This document shows, one piece after another, positions 41,941 to 48,422 of a DNA stretch of 48,422 nt (its first letter is position 1; every line of letters begins with the position of its first letter). The notes beneath the pieces are model-generated. The model did no database searches. It worked only from the letters and a program-made list of their open reading frames with translations, and was not told the origin of the DNA. The stretch is from Pseudomonadota bacterium (lineage in GTDB: Bacteria; Pseudomonadota; Gammaproteobacteria; Steroidobacterales; JBCBZW01): positions 1 through 48,422 of the forward strand of contig JBCCWS010000044.1 in NCBI GenBank assembly GCA_039193195.1, given 5' to 3'. The translations under genes were made by a program, and so were the position numbers.

Positions 41941-44061
41941 CTAGGCCGCCTCGCTGCGAGCGGTACCGCCCGTGTCGCCCTGGCGGCGCTCGAGCAGCCA
42001 AGTCGACACCAGGGAGCGCTTCATCGGTGCCGCGTACAGCGGTCCCTGCAGCAGCTGGCAGCCGAGAGACTGCAGTTGCTCGGCCTGCTCCGGATCGCGC
42101 ACGTCCTGAGCCAGCAGCTCAATACCGCGCTCCTCGGCCGCTCGCGCGATCACCTGCAGGCCCCGTTGGCGCGCTGGCGTGAGACCGTCGGGAGCAGTGA
42201 AGGACGCGGCAAACTTGATCCGTTCGGGTGCCAGGTGCTCGAGGCGAACGAACAGGGCCGAGGCGCTAGTGATATTCGCCAGGCACAGGCCCACGCCGGT
42301 TCGGTGCAGGACATCCAGATTGGCGCACAAGCGCGCTTCATCCTCGAGTTCGAGTTCTGCGAGTTCGCCATCGTCCACTTCGATCAGCAGCGAGTCCGGC
42401 TCCACCGCAAACTCCGCGAGCAAGCTCAGCACGCGATCAGCGAAATCAGCACCCCGCAGCTGGGCCACGGAGACGCCCACGCTGAACATACGCAAGGACG
42501 TGTACCCCGCAGCTTGCCAGCGCACTAGCGCCCGTGAGCCGGCCACGATGGATCGCTCGAACAGGTGATCGGCCAAGGTGGCGTACCCATCGACCTTCAC
42601 CATCTCGTGAGCGCCGTGCATCTCGCCGTGGCTGTCGAGCCAACTCATTCGCAGATCCATCGAGTCGGCGCGGCCCGCCCGCAGCACGGGGATGTACCAG
42701 GTGTGGACCGTGTCACGTGCTAGGGCGGCGCGCAGGGGATCGAAGCGGCCGTCGCGCACCGCAGGCACGGTGCGCTCTGCGGCCTGGAAGCGCCGCCAGC
42801 GTCCTGTTCCGTGCGCGCTCGCCTCATCCAGCGCCTCCTGAGCCTTGGCCAGGAGCTGATTGAAATCGCCAGGCGCATCGGCGCTCACGGCGATGCCGAT
42901 GTTGACCTCCATGCGCACCACTTGAGACTCCAACATCAGAGGCGAGGCGAAACGCTCCAGCAGTCGTTCGCTGAGCCCCTCCACCTCCTGCGCACCCTGC
43001 ACATCGGGCACCAGTAGGAGCAGCTTGTCTCCACCTATGCGAGCAGGGAAGTCCGCTTCTCGGCATTCCGTGCGAAGCGCGTCCGCAGCCTCTTGTAAGA
43101 CGGCATCGCCCGCGCCATACCCAAGAGATTCATTGACAGCCTCGAGTCCACCGAGCTCGAGGTAGAGCAGTGCTACCACACGATCGCCTCGCTGGGCATT
43201 GGCGATGGCGCGGTTGCCATACTCCATCAAGCAGCGACGATTGGGCAGGCCGGTCAGCTCATCGTGCAGCGCTCGGCGTCGCAGTTCGTCACGCACCTGC
43301 GTTAGCTCTCGACGACCGTCGCTCAGCTCTTGCATGAGGCGACTGACTTCGCTGCGAGCGTGGGCGAACTGGCGCGTGCGGTCGGTGGTCTCGCGTGCGA
43401 TCGGGGCGAAGACGTAGCGCGCCTCGAGGGCCAGACCTGCGAGCGTCAGCACGTAGACGAGGGCGGCGATGATCTCCACCACCATGACCTGGCGTCGCTG
43501 CTGAGAACGGAAACGATCCGCCAAGGCGTTCAATCGTTTGAACAGGTCGCCCTCCGCCAGCACGGTCAGCGCCTCGGTAGTCTCGAGGAGATCGACGGCG
43601 CTGTCCTCAGGCTGCAGCAGCGTGTCCACTTGGTTCAGTAGGGTGCCGAGCAGCGCGTCAACACCGAGGTCCGGTTGGGCGAGCAAAGCACGCAGGGTGC
43701 GCGAGCGAGGCATGTCCGCTCGGCGCAGATCTTCCCCCGAACGCAGCCACTGCTGGCCATCGCCCACGCGGTCGGCGGTGGCTCGAAGCTTCTCGCGCAG
43801 CGTGAACCGTTCTGCCCCATCGTTAGCACTCGCGAGGCGACTGGCCTGTAGGGCAAGGCGCTGAGAGAGGGCCGCTTGATGCTCAAGCAAGGTGGTGACG
43901 CGATCGCCGCGATCGTCGATCGCCGCGCTCAAGCGGTGACTCAAGAACGCCGAGGTGGCGGTGAGCGCGATCAGGGAGAGGGCGAACACGTAGCTACGCG
44001 TGATGCGCTGGTGAACTTCCTCCTCTGGTCGGACAAATCGTGCTTTCTTCGCCATCGCCAT
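41941..44061 (-). CDS. Membrane GGDEF-EAL protein with both signature motifs degraded
   Basis: This protein of about 706 residues starts near the ATG at 44061; a second ATG lies two codons later. One transmembrane helix (VFALSLIALTATSAFLS) precedes a periplasmic helical sensor of about 160 residues, and a second helix (VVEIIAALVYVLTLAGLAL) precedes the cytoplasm. The GGDEF domain (DELTGLPNRRCLMEY onward) has GGDKL at the active half-site where GGDEF is needed, so cyclase activity is doubtful. The EAL domain has MDLRMSW in place of E-A-L-LRW and lacks DDFGTG (LANITSASA), so phosphodiesterase activity is also doubtful. It may bind c-di-GMP or act as a scaffold, as LapD-like or CsrD-like proteins do. 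Confidence 0.85.
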   Translation of the reverse strand: MAMAKKARFVRPEEEVHQRITRSYVFALSLIALTATSAFLSHRLSAAIDDRGDRVTTLLEHQAALSQRLALQASRLASANDGAERFTLREKLRATADRVGDGQQWLRSGEDLRRADMPRSRTLRALLAQPDLGVDALLGTLLNQVDTLLQPEDSAVDLLETTEALTVLAEGDLFKRLNALADRFRSQQRRQVMVVEIIAALVYVLTLAGLALEARYVFAPIARETTDRTRQFAHARSEVSRLMQELSDGRRELTQVRDELRRRALHDELTGLPNRRCLMEYGNRAIANAQRGDRVVALLYLELGGLEAVNESLGYGAGDAVLQEAADALRTECREADFPARIGGDKLLLLVPDVQGAQEVEGLSERLLERFASPLMLESQVVRMEVNIGIAVSADAPGDFNQLLAKAQEALDEASAHGTGRWRRFQAAERTVPAVRDGRFDPLRAALARDTVHTWYIPVLRAGRADSMDLRMSWLDSHGEMHGAHEMVKVDGYATLADHLFERSIVAGSRALVRWQAAGYTSLRMFSVGVSVAQLRGADFADRVLSLLAEFAVEPDSLLIEVDDGELAELELEDEARLCANLDVLHRTGVGLCLANITSASALFVRLEHLAPERIKFAASFTAPDGLTPARQRGLQVIARAAEERGIELLAQDVRDPEQAEQLQSLGCQLLQGPLYAAPMKRSLVSTWLLERRQGDTGGTARSEAA

Positions 44062-44310
44062 GCTTTCTCGACGCCGTAACGATCGCCTCAACTCCTTATG
44101 TGAGTCGATCGGGCCAAGCATGCAGTGGGGATAGGTGACGCGAAGGTGGTCGGGTTCTCAGAACCGTCAGGCGGCGCCGAATCGGATCGTCGGAACGCCA
44201 CGTGCGTCACAGCTTGGTGCGCCAGGGGAGGATGGCTGGCTAAGGTGAAGCCCTGAGGGTGCCCTAAGGTGAGCGGGCGCCAGGCGAGGGGGAGAGAACT
44301 GGCTGCGCTT

Positions 44311-44360
44311 AAAAAACACCGCCAGCAGCACGTGGGGCAGCCAAAAATGACCGCCCCACG
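44311..44360 (-). terminator. Probable terminator downstream of cspA
   Basis: On the minus strand a stem CGTGGGGC/GCCCCACG with an A/T-containing loop is followed, about 14 bases on, by a run of six T. Spacing between stem and T-run is longer than ideal, unless the flanking ACCG/CGGT pairs extend the stem. Confidence 0.5.
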
Positions 44361-44375
44361 CGCACGGTAGCGGGG

Positions 44376-44579
44376 TTAGGCAGCCTGCAGGTTGCCAGCC
44401 GCCGGGCGGCCGCGCTCGGTGACGACTTCGTAACTCACGCGCTGACCTTCGGTCAGCGTGTCCATGCCAGCGGCCTGGACGGCGGTGATGTGAACGAAGA
44501 CGTCCTTCTCACCGGACTCCGGTGCGATGAAGCCAAAACCCTTGTCAGTATTGAAAAATTTAACGGTTCCGATAGCCAT
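44376..44579 (-). CDS. CspA-family cold-shock protein
   Basis: This 67-residue single cold-shock domain binds single-stranded RNA/DNA and acts as an RNA chaperone. RNP1 (KGFGFI) and RNP2 (VFVHI) are intact: TVKFFNTDKGFGFIAPESG, then DVFVHITAVQAAG. Length is standard. The ATG at 44579 has GGAGG eight bases upstream. The frame extends upstream with no plausible start. The long leader upstream is typical of cold-shock genes. Confidence 0.95.
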   Translation of the reverse strand: MAIGTVKFFNTDKGFGFIAPESGEKDVFVHITAVQAAGMDTLTEGQRVSYEVVTERGRPAAGNLQAA

Positions 44580-45058
44580 GAGGCCTCCAATAAGCGATGG
44601 AAAGCGCACGCAACACGTGCGCAAAACGAACAACCTGATGGTCTCTCGATGTCTTGAACGCCGCACCCCAAGGAACAGGGGTGGGTAGCTGAAAAGGCAG
44701 GCGAAAAGCTCAGATCGCGAGCGCACGGTGCCCGCAATTTCACAAAAGGTCAAGACGTCGCGCTCAGTAAACAGCAGAGTTGACGCGACCCTTCGTGTGA
44801 GCAGGTACGCGAGTTGTCCGGACATGCCAGCCAACTTCTGGCGCCAGCCAAACCGCTGGTTCCTCTAGTAGATGTTGAGTACAACTATTTTGAGGGCCCC
44901 GCAACGACCACGATTCCGCCGCAAGCTAGGCGCGTAAGGCTGGTTGCCCGTGCGATCTCTCACCCCTTGAATGCGACGTTTCGCTGCCGCCGCGCAACGT
45001 CTACCCTGGCGCATGAGCGCGGCGCCGCTGCGGACCGGACGACAGCACGGAGAACTCG
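44580..45058. other. cspA leader and promoter region facing the DUF885 gene
   Basis: This 479-base divergent gap has no gene. Its minus-strand half is probably the promoter and long 5' untranslated leader usual for CspA-type genes, which fold to control translation with temperature; I see no exact cold-box match. The plus-strand half presumably holds the promoter of the DUF885 gene. Confidence 0.45.
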
Positions 45059-46909
45059 ATGATCGGCAGACTATTCAAGTGGCTCGGCCTCCCCCTACTC
45101 GCCCTCCTGGTGCTCGTCGGCGCCTTCGCGGCGCACGAGTGGAATGCCCAGAAGCCCTTTTTCGTCAATAACTTCTACAACCGCGCCTTCATCCAGTTCA
45201 TCCTCCGCAGTCCCGAGCAGCTCACCGCCATGGGCGTTCTGGAGTCTATCGGACTGCACGGCCACAACGCGCACTGGGACGACAGCTCCCTCGCGGGCGA
45301 GGAACAGGAGTTCGAGCACCTCGACGGCATCATGCGCAGCATGGCGCGCTACGCCGATGAGGAGCTCGAGCCCGACGAGCTGATCTCGAAGCGCGTGGTC
45401 ATGGAGCTGCTCGGTGACCCCGAGGAGCAGCGCCGCTATCGCTTCCACGACTACCCCGTCAACCAGATCTCCGGCCTGCAGATCAGCATTCCCAACTTCC
45501 TGGACACATTTCATCGCGTACAGAAAGCCCGCGATGCTGAGCACTACATCGCGCGCCTAGCGGGCATTGAGACGAAGATGGAACAGGCCATGGAAGGGCT
45601 GCTCGTGCGCGAGGAGATGGGCATCATTCCGCCCACCTTCGTGATCGAGCGCTCCCTAGAGATCATGCGTGAGTTCACCGAGCAGGCGGCTGAGGAGAAC
45701 ACCCTCTACGTCTCCTTCGCAAAGAAGCTCGAGCAAGCAGAGGCGATCGACGAGGTGGCGGCGCAGGCCTTTCTGGCCGAGGCGGAGATCAACATCGAGC
45801 AGCACGTGTACCCGGCCTACGTGGGCTACATCGAGTACTTCACGGGCTTGCTGGCGAGATCCACCGACGATGCCGGTGTCTGGAAGCTCCCCGACGGCGA
45901 AGCCTTCTACAACTACACGCTGCGCCAAAACACCACCACCACGCTGACGGCGAATGAAATCCACGCCACCGGCTTGGCTCAGGTGGAACGCGTACAGGGG
46001 GAGATACTGCAGATCTTGGCCGAACAAGGCATCGACACGAGCGACGGTTTCACCGCCGCCATGGCCATCCTCGCCGAAGACCCACGCTTCTACTACGAGG
46101 ACAGCGATGCGGGGCGAGAACTGATCCTAGAGGACTACGCCGCGATCATCCGCCAGATCGGGGATGGCCTGGACAGTGCCTTCTACGGCAGCCCCCAGGC
46201 ACCGGTCGAGGTGCGGCGGGTGCCGGAGTTCTCGGAGAAGAGTGCCCCTGGGGCCTACTACAACGGGCCGTCGATGGACGGTTCGCGGCCCGGGATCTTC
46301 TACGCCAACCTCTACGACATCAAGGCGACACCCAAGTACGGCATGCGCACCCTCGCCTACCACGAGGCGGTGCCAGGCCACCACTACCAGATCGCTACAG
46401 CAGCCGAGCTCGACGGCGTCCCGGAGTTCCGCAAACAGGTGAACTTCACCGCCTATGCGGAAGGTTGGGCGCTCTACGCCGAGCGCCTCGCCTGGGAGCT
46501 CGGCTTCCAGGACGATCCCTTCGACAACATCGGCCGCCTGCAGGCGGAGCTGTTCCGTGCCGTTCGCCTGGTCGTCGATACGGGCATCCATGCCAAGCGC
46601 TGGACTCGCGAGGAGGCCATCGACTACATGCAGCGCAATACGGGCATCGCCGAGAGCGACGTGGTATCGGAGATCGAGCGCTACATCGTGTGGCCGGGTC
46701 AGGCCACCTCTTACATGGTCGGCATGATGGAGTTCCTTCGCTTGCGCGAGGAGGCTCAGGCGGCCCTCGGCGAGCGCTTCGATCTGCGCGACTTCCATGA
46801 GGTCTTGTTGAAAAACGGCGCCGTACCCCTACATCTGCTGCGCGAGCTTGTGAACGCCTACATCGCCGATCCCCCGGTCTCTGCGCCGGAGCCCACGCCC
46901 GCCGTCTGA
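45059..46909 (+). CDS. DUF885 family membrane-anchored metallopeptidase-like protein
   Basis: This 616-residue protein has an N-terminal signal anchor (LFKWLGLPLLALLVLVGAFAA, about 5-25) and a DUF885 domain. The zinc-type motif is HEAVPGHH (H435, E436, H441-H442), followed by YAEGWALYAERLAWELG (Glu near 467, likely the third ligand) and YIVWPGQATSYMVG near the end. The fold resembles M32/M2-like carboxypeptidases, and members are thought to be periplasmic metallopeptidases. The start at 45059 directly precedes the anchor. It lies 88 bases before the arginine deiminase gene on the same strand. Confidence 0.85.
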   Translation: MIGRLFKWLGLPLLALLVLVGAFAAHEWNAQKPFFVNNFYNRAFIQFILRSPEQLTAMGVLESIGLHGHNAHWDDSSLAGEEQEFEHLDGIMRSMARYADEELEPDELISKRVVMELLGDPEEQRRYRFHDYPVNQISGLQISIPNFLDTFHRVQKARDAEHYIARLAGIETKMEQAMEGLLVREEMGIIPPTFVIERSLEIMREFTEQAAEENTLYVSFAKKLEQAEAIDEVAAQAFLAEAEINIEQHVYPAYVGYIEYFTGLLARSTDDAGVWKLPDGEAFYNYTLRQNTTTTLTANEIHATGLAQVERVQGEILQILAEQGIDTSDGFTAAMAILAEDPRFYYEDSDAGRELILEDYAAIIRQIGDGLDSAFYGSPQAPVEVRRVPEFSEKSAPGAYYNGPSMDGSRPGIFYANLYDIKATPKYGMRTLAYHEAVPGHHYQIATAAELDGVPEFRKQVNFTAYAEGWALYAERLAWELGFQDDPFDNIGRLQAELFRAVRLVVDTGIHAKRWTREEAIDYMQRNTGIAESDVVSEIERYIVWPGQATSYMVGMMEFLRLREEAQAALGERFDLRDFHEVLLKNGAVPLHLLRELVNAYIADPPVSAPEPTPAV

Positions 46910-46997
46910 GCGCTGCAGGCGGTCGCCACGGCCGTTCCCTTGCAAAGCCGAGCCATGGATCGCTCAATAGGCGCCTGCGCGAGGGGAGAGGAAGACC

Positions 46998-48266
46998 ATG
47001 TTAGATGTCAGATCGGAGGTAGGACGCCTGCGCCAGGTGTTGGTGCATGCGCCGGGCGCCGAGGTGGATCTGATGATCCCCGACATGATGGACGAGCTGC
47101 TGTTCGACGACATCCTGTTCGGCGAGCGCGCCCGCGACGAACACGCGCGCTTGCGCCAACTCCTCAGCACCCTCTCCATTGACGTGCTCGACATGCAGGA
47201 GCTGCTGGTGCAGGCCCTGAGCGAGGACGCTGCGCGCGATTGGCTGCTGCGCGCCATCCTCGACGACGTGTCCGCCCCGATCGCACGACGCCTGAACGCC
47301 GCCACACCGAACGACCTGGCGCAGATGCTGATCACCGGCATTCGCTGCAGTGATGCCAGCGACGATCTGTCGAGCGAGGATCTGTTCGAGATCGTGCCGG
47401 TGCCGAACTGGTGCTTCCAACGCGATCCGCAGTTCGTGGTCGGCGACAGCGTGCTGTTCTCGTCGATGGCTACACGCTCGCGCTCGCGAGAGGTGCTCCT
47501 CGCGCGCTGCGTCTTCAAGTTCCATCCGCACTTCGCCGATGCTCCCGTGCTGCTCGACCCTCTCGAACGCACGCCGGACAGCCCCCTGTACATCGGCATG
47601 CATCAGCCGCGCATCGAGGGCGGCGATTTGATGATCCTGAGCCCAGACATCGCCGTGGTGGGCTACTCCGAGCGCACGAACCGCTCCGGTGTTCGCCACG
47701 TGATCAGCGGCCTATCGCGAATGGCGAACAGGCCGCGCTGGCTGATCGTGGCTGCCCTGCCGCACAAGCGCGCCTACATGCACCTAGACACTGTGGTCAC
47801 CCAGATCGACAACGAGCACTGCTTGGCCTTTCCGCCGGTGATCTGGCCGGGGCATAGCGATACAGCGAGCGTTTACGAGGTGGACCTGCACGAAGCCAAC
47901 CCCCAACCCAGGTCCAGGGGTGACCTGCTGAGCGCCCTGCGCGCGCGCGGGCTCGATCTCAAGGCCATTCCTTGCGGCGGCGAAGACCCGATCCGCCAGC
48001 AGCGCGAACAGTGGACCGATGGCGCGAACGCCCTAGCTTTGGCGCCCGGCGTCGTGGTGCTCTACGAGCGCAACGTCGGCACGGCGGAGTGCTTGGACCG
48101 CCATGGCTACCAGGTGATCGAAGCGGATGATGTGATCGCCAGGCGTCGAACCCTCGATCTCGCCAACCCCACCCCAACCTGCATTTTGCTACCCAGTAAT
48201 GAGCTTAGCCGCGCTCGCGGCGGCCCCCACTGCCTGAGCCATGCCCTGCGTCGAGACGCGCTCTAG
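46998..48266 (+). CDS. arcA: Arginine deiminase
   Basis: This 422-residue enzyme converts arginine to citrulline and ammonia. Catalytic and binding motifs are in place: NWCFQRDPQF (D143), IEGGDL (E207, D210), GYSERTN, MHLDT (H262), and the C-terminal RGGPHCLSHAL with nucleophile C412. The motif order and length are those of ArcA rather than agmatine deiminase. The other pathway genes (arcB, arcC, arcD) are not in the window, so a role outside fermentative arginine use is possible. The ATG at 46998 has GGGGAGAGG upstream. The stop TAG at 48264-48266 abuts the 155-bp repeat. Confidence 0.9.
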   Translation: MLDVRSEVGRLRQVLVHAPGAEVDLMIPDMMDELLFDDILFGERARDEHARLRQLLSTLSIDVLDMQELLVQALSEDAARDWLLRAILDDVSAPIARRLNAATPNDLAQMLITGIRCSDASDDLSSEDLFEIVPVPNWCFQRDPQFVVGDSVLFSSMATRSRSREVLLARCVFKFHPHFADAPVLLDPLERTPDSPLYIGMHQPRIEGGDLMILSPDIAVVGYSERTNRSGVRHVISGLSRMANRPRWLIVAALPHKRAYMHLDTVVTQIDNEHCLAFPPVIWPGHSDTASVYEVDLHEANPQPRSRGDLLSALRARGLDLKAIPCGGEDPIRQQREQWTDGANALALAPGVVVLYERNVGTAECLDRHGYQVIEADDVIARRRTLDLANPTPTCILLPSNELSRARGGPHCLSHALRRDAL

Positions 48267-48267
48267 T

Positions 48268-48422
48268 GTCCTGAGTTAGAAGTTCGTTGATGAATTCGCA
48301 CGCGAGTTGTTGTCCCTGAGCGCGGCGCGACGACGAGCGTGGCAGGTCCCACGGGAGGAGGAGCAACGTGTTCAGGGGCGAAAAGGTGCCGCGAAGTCAT
48401 CAACGAACTTCTAACTCAGGAC
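48268..48422. repeat. 155-bp inverted-repeat element, copy 2
   Basis: Same element as 17711-17865, with no gaps in the alignment. Its 32-bp terminal inverted repeats (48268-48299 and 48391-48422) are complementary at 31 of 32 positions. Many arm bases differ from copy 1, yet pairing within this copy is kept: GTTAG/CTAAC here against CCGTAA/TTACGG in copy 1. The inner stem pairs CCTGAGC with GTTCAGG, including a G-T pair. The window ends exactly at the last base of the right arm. The bases TAGT just outside the left arm are shared with copy 1 and include the arcA stop. Confidence 0.8.

Noticed and set aside
1-48422. CRISPR arrays, tRNA or rRNA genes
   Set aside because: No regularly spaced direct repeats with unique spacers, no cloverleaf and no rRNA-like stretch were noticed on reading both strands.

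Overview
The window is GC-rich, densely coded DNA of a bacterium, most likely a marine or sediment gammaproteobacterium. That placement is an inference from a YdbH/YdbL-type envelope pair, a PilY1-like protein, a CspA cold-shock protein, an asparaginyl-tRNA synthetase, and a PEP-CTERM/exosortase signature: three proteins with C-terminal sorting tails, the TPR lipoprotein PrsT and a sigma-54 promoter. No rRNA, tRNA or CRISPR array was seen.

Region 1 (1-17.9 kb) is the accessory part. Two paralogous minus-strand genes (123-3083 and 14445-17486) encode about 1000-residue proteins built as DUF4062 + NACHT-type NTPase + formylglycine-generating-enzyme (C-type-lectin fold) domain. The second copy ends in what looks like the variable region (VR) of a diversity-generating retroelement (DGR) target protein: GGSW, then a run of mostly NNC/NNT codons, then GFRL. 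A perfect 8-bp-stem/4-nt-loop hairpin lies just past its stop. Beside it, on the opposite strand, lies a decayed DGR-type reverse transcriptase (GLPIG...TSQF and YVDD boxes, a nonsense codon, a frameshift, no N-terminal half). The first copy has lost its VR because the end of an IS3/IS481-type insertion sequence joins the gene directly after the invariant GGSW tryptophan. Between the copies sit a tight two-gene operon (a 1015-residue protein of unknown family and a predicted papain-like cysteine peptidase) and ordinary genes: a sorting-tail protein, a collagen-like secreted protein, a DHH phosphoesterase, a DUF2141 protein and a carotenoid oxygenase. I read this region as a worn DGR-diversified NLR-like (possibly defence or recognition) island. 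No template repeat or Avd gene was found in the window.

Region 2 (17.9-33.4 kb) is mostly housekeeping and envelope genes: an M24 peptidase, a PhoD phosphatase, a DUF2306 membrane protein, the YdbH/YdbL pair, a CheW-like protein, an MFS transporter, an EF-hand protein with a PilY1-like VWA/beta-propeller protein, a VOC protein and a DUF3604 protein.

Region 3 (33.4-48.4 kb) holds PrsT, a large alpha/beta hydrolase, a sigma-54-driven PEP-CTERM protein, AsnS, another sorting-tail protein, a GGDEF/EAL protein with both signature motifs degraded, CspA, a DUF885 metallopeptidase-like protein and an arginine deiminase.

A 155-bp inverted-repeat element occurs twice (17711-17865 and 48268-48422). 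The two copies have the same length, and their stems differ by compensating changes. The second copy supplies the end of the arginine deiminase stop codon region and closes the window, which suggests the window ends at a dispersed repeat.
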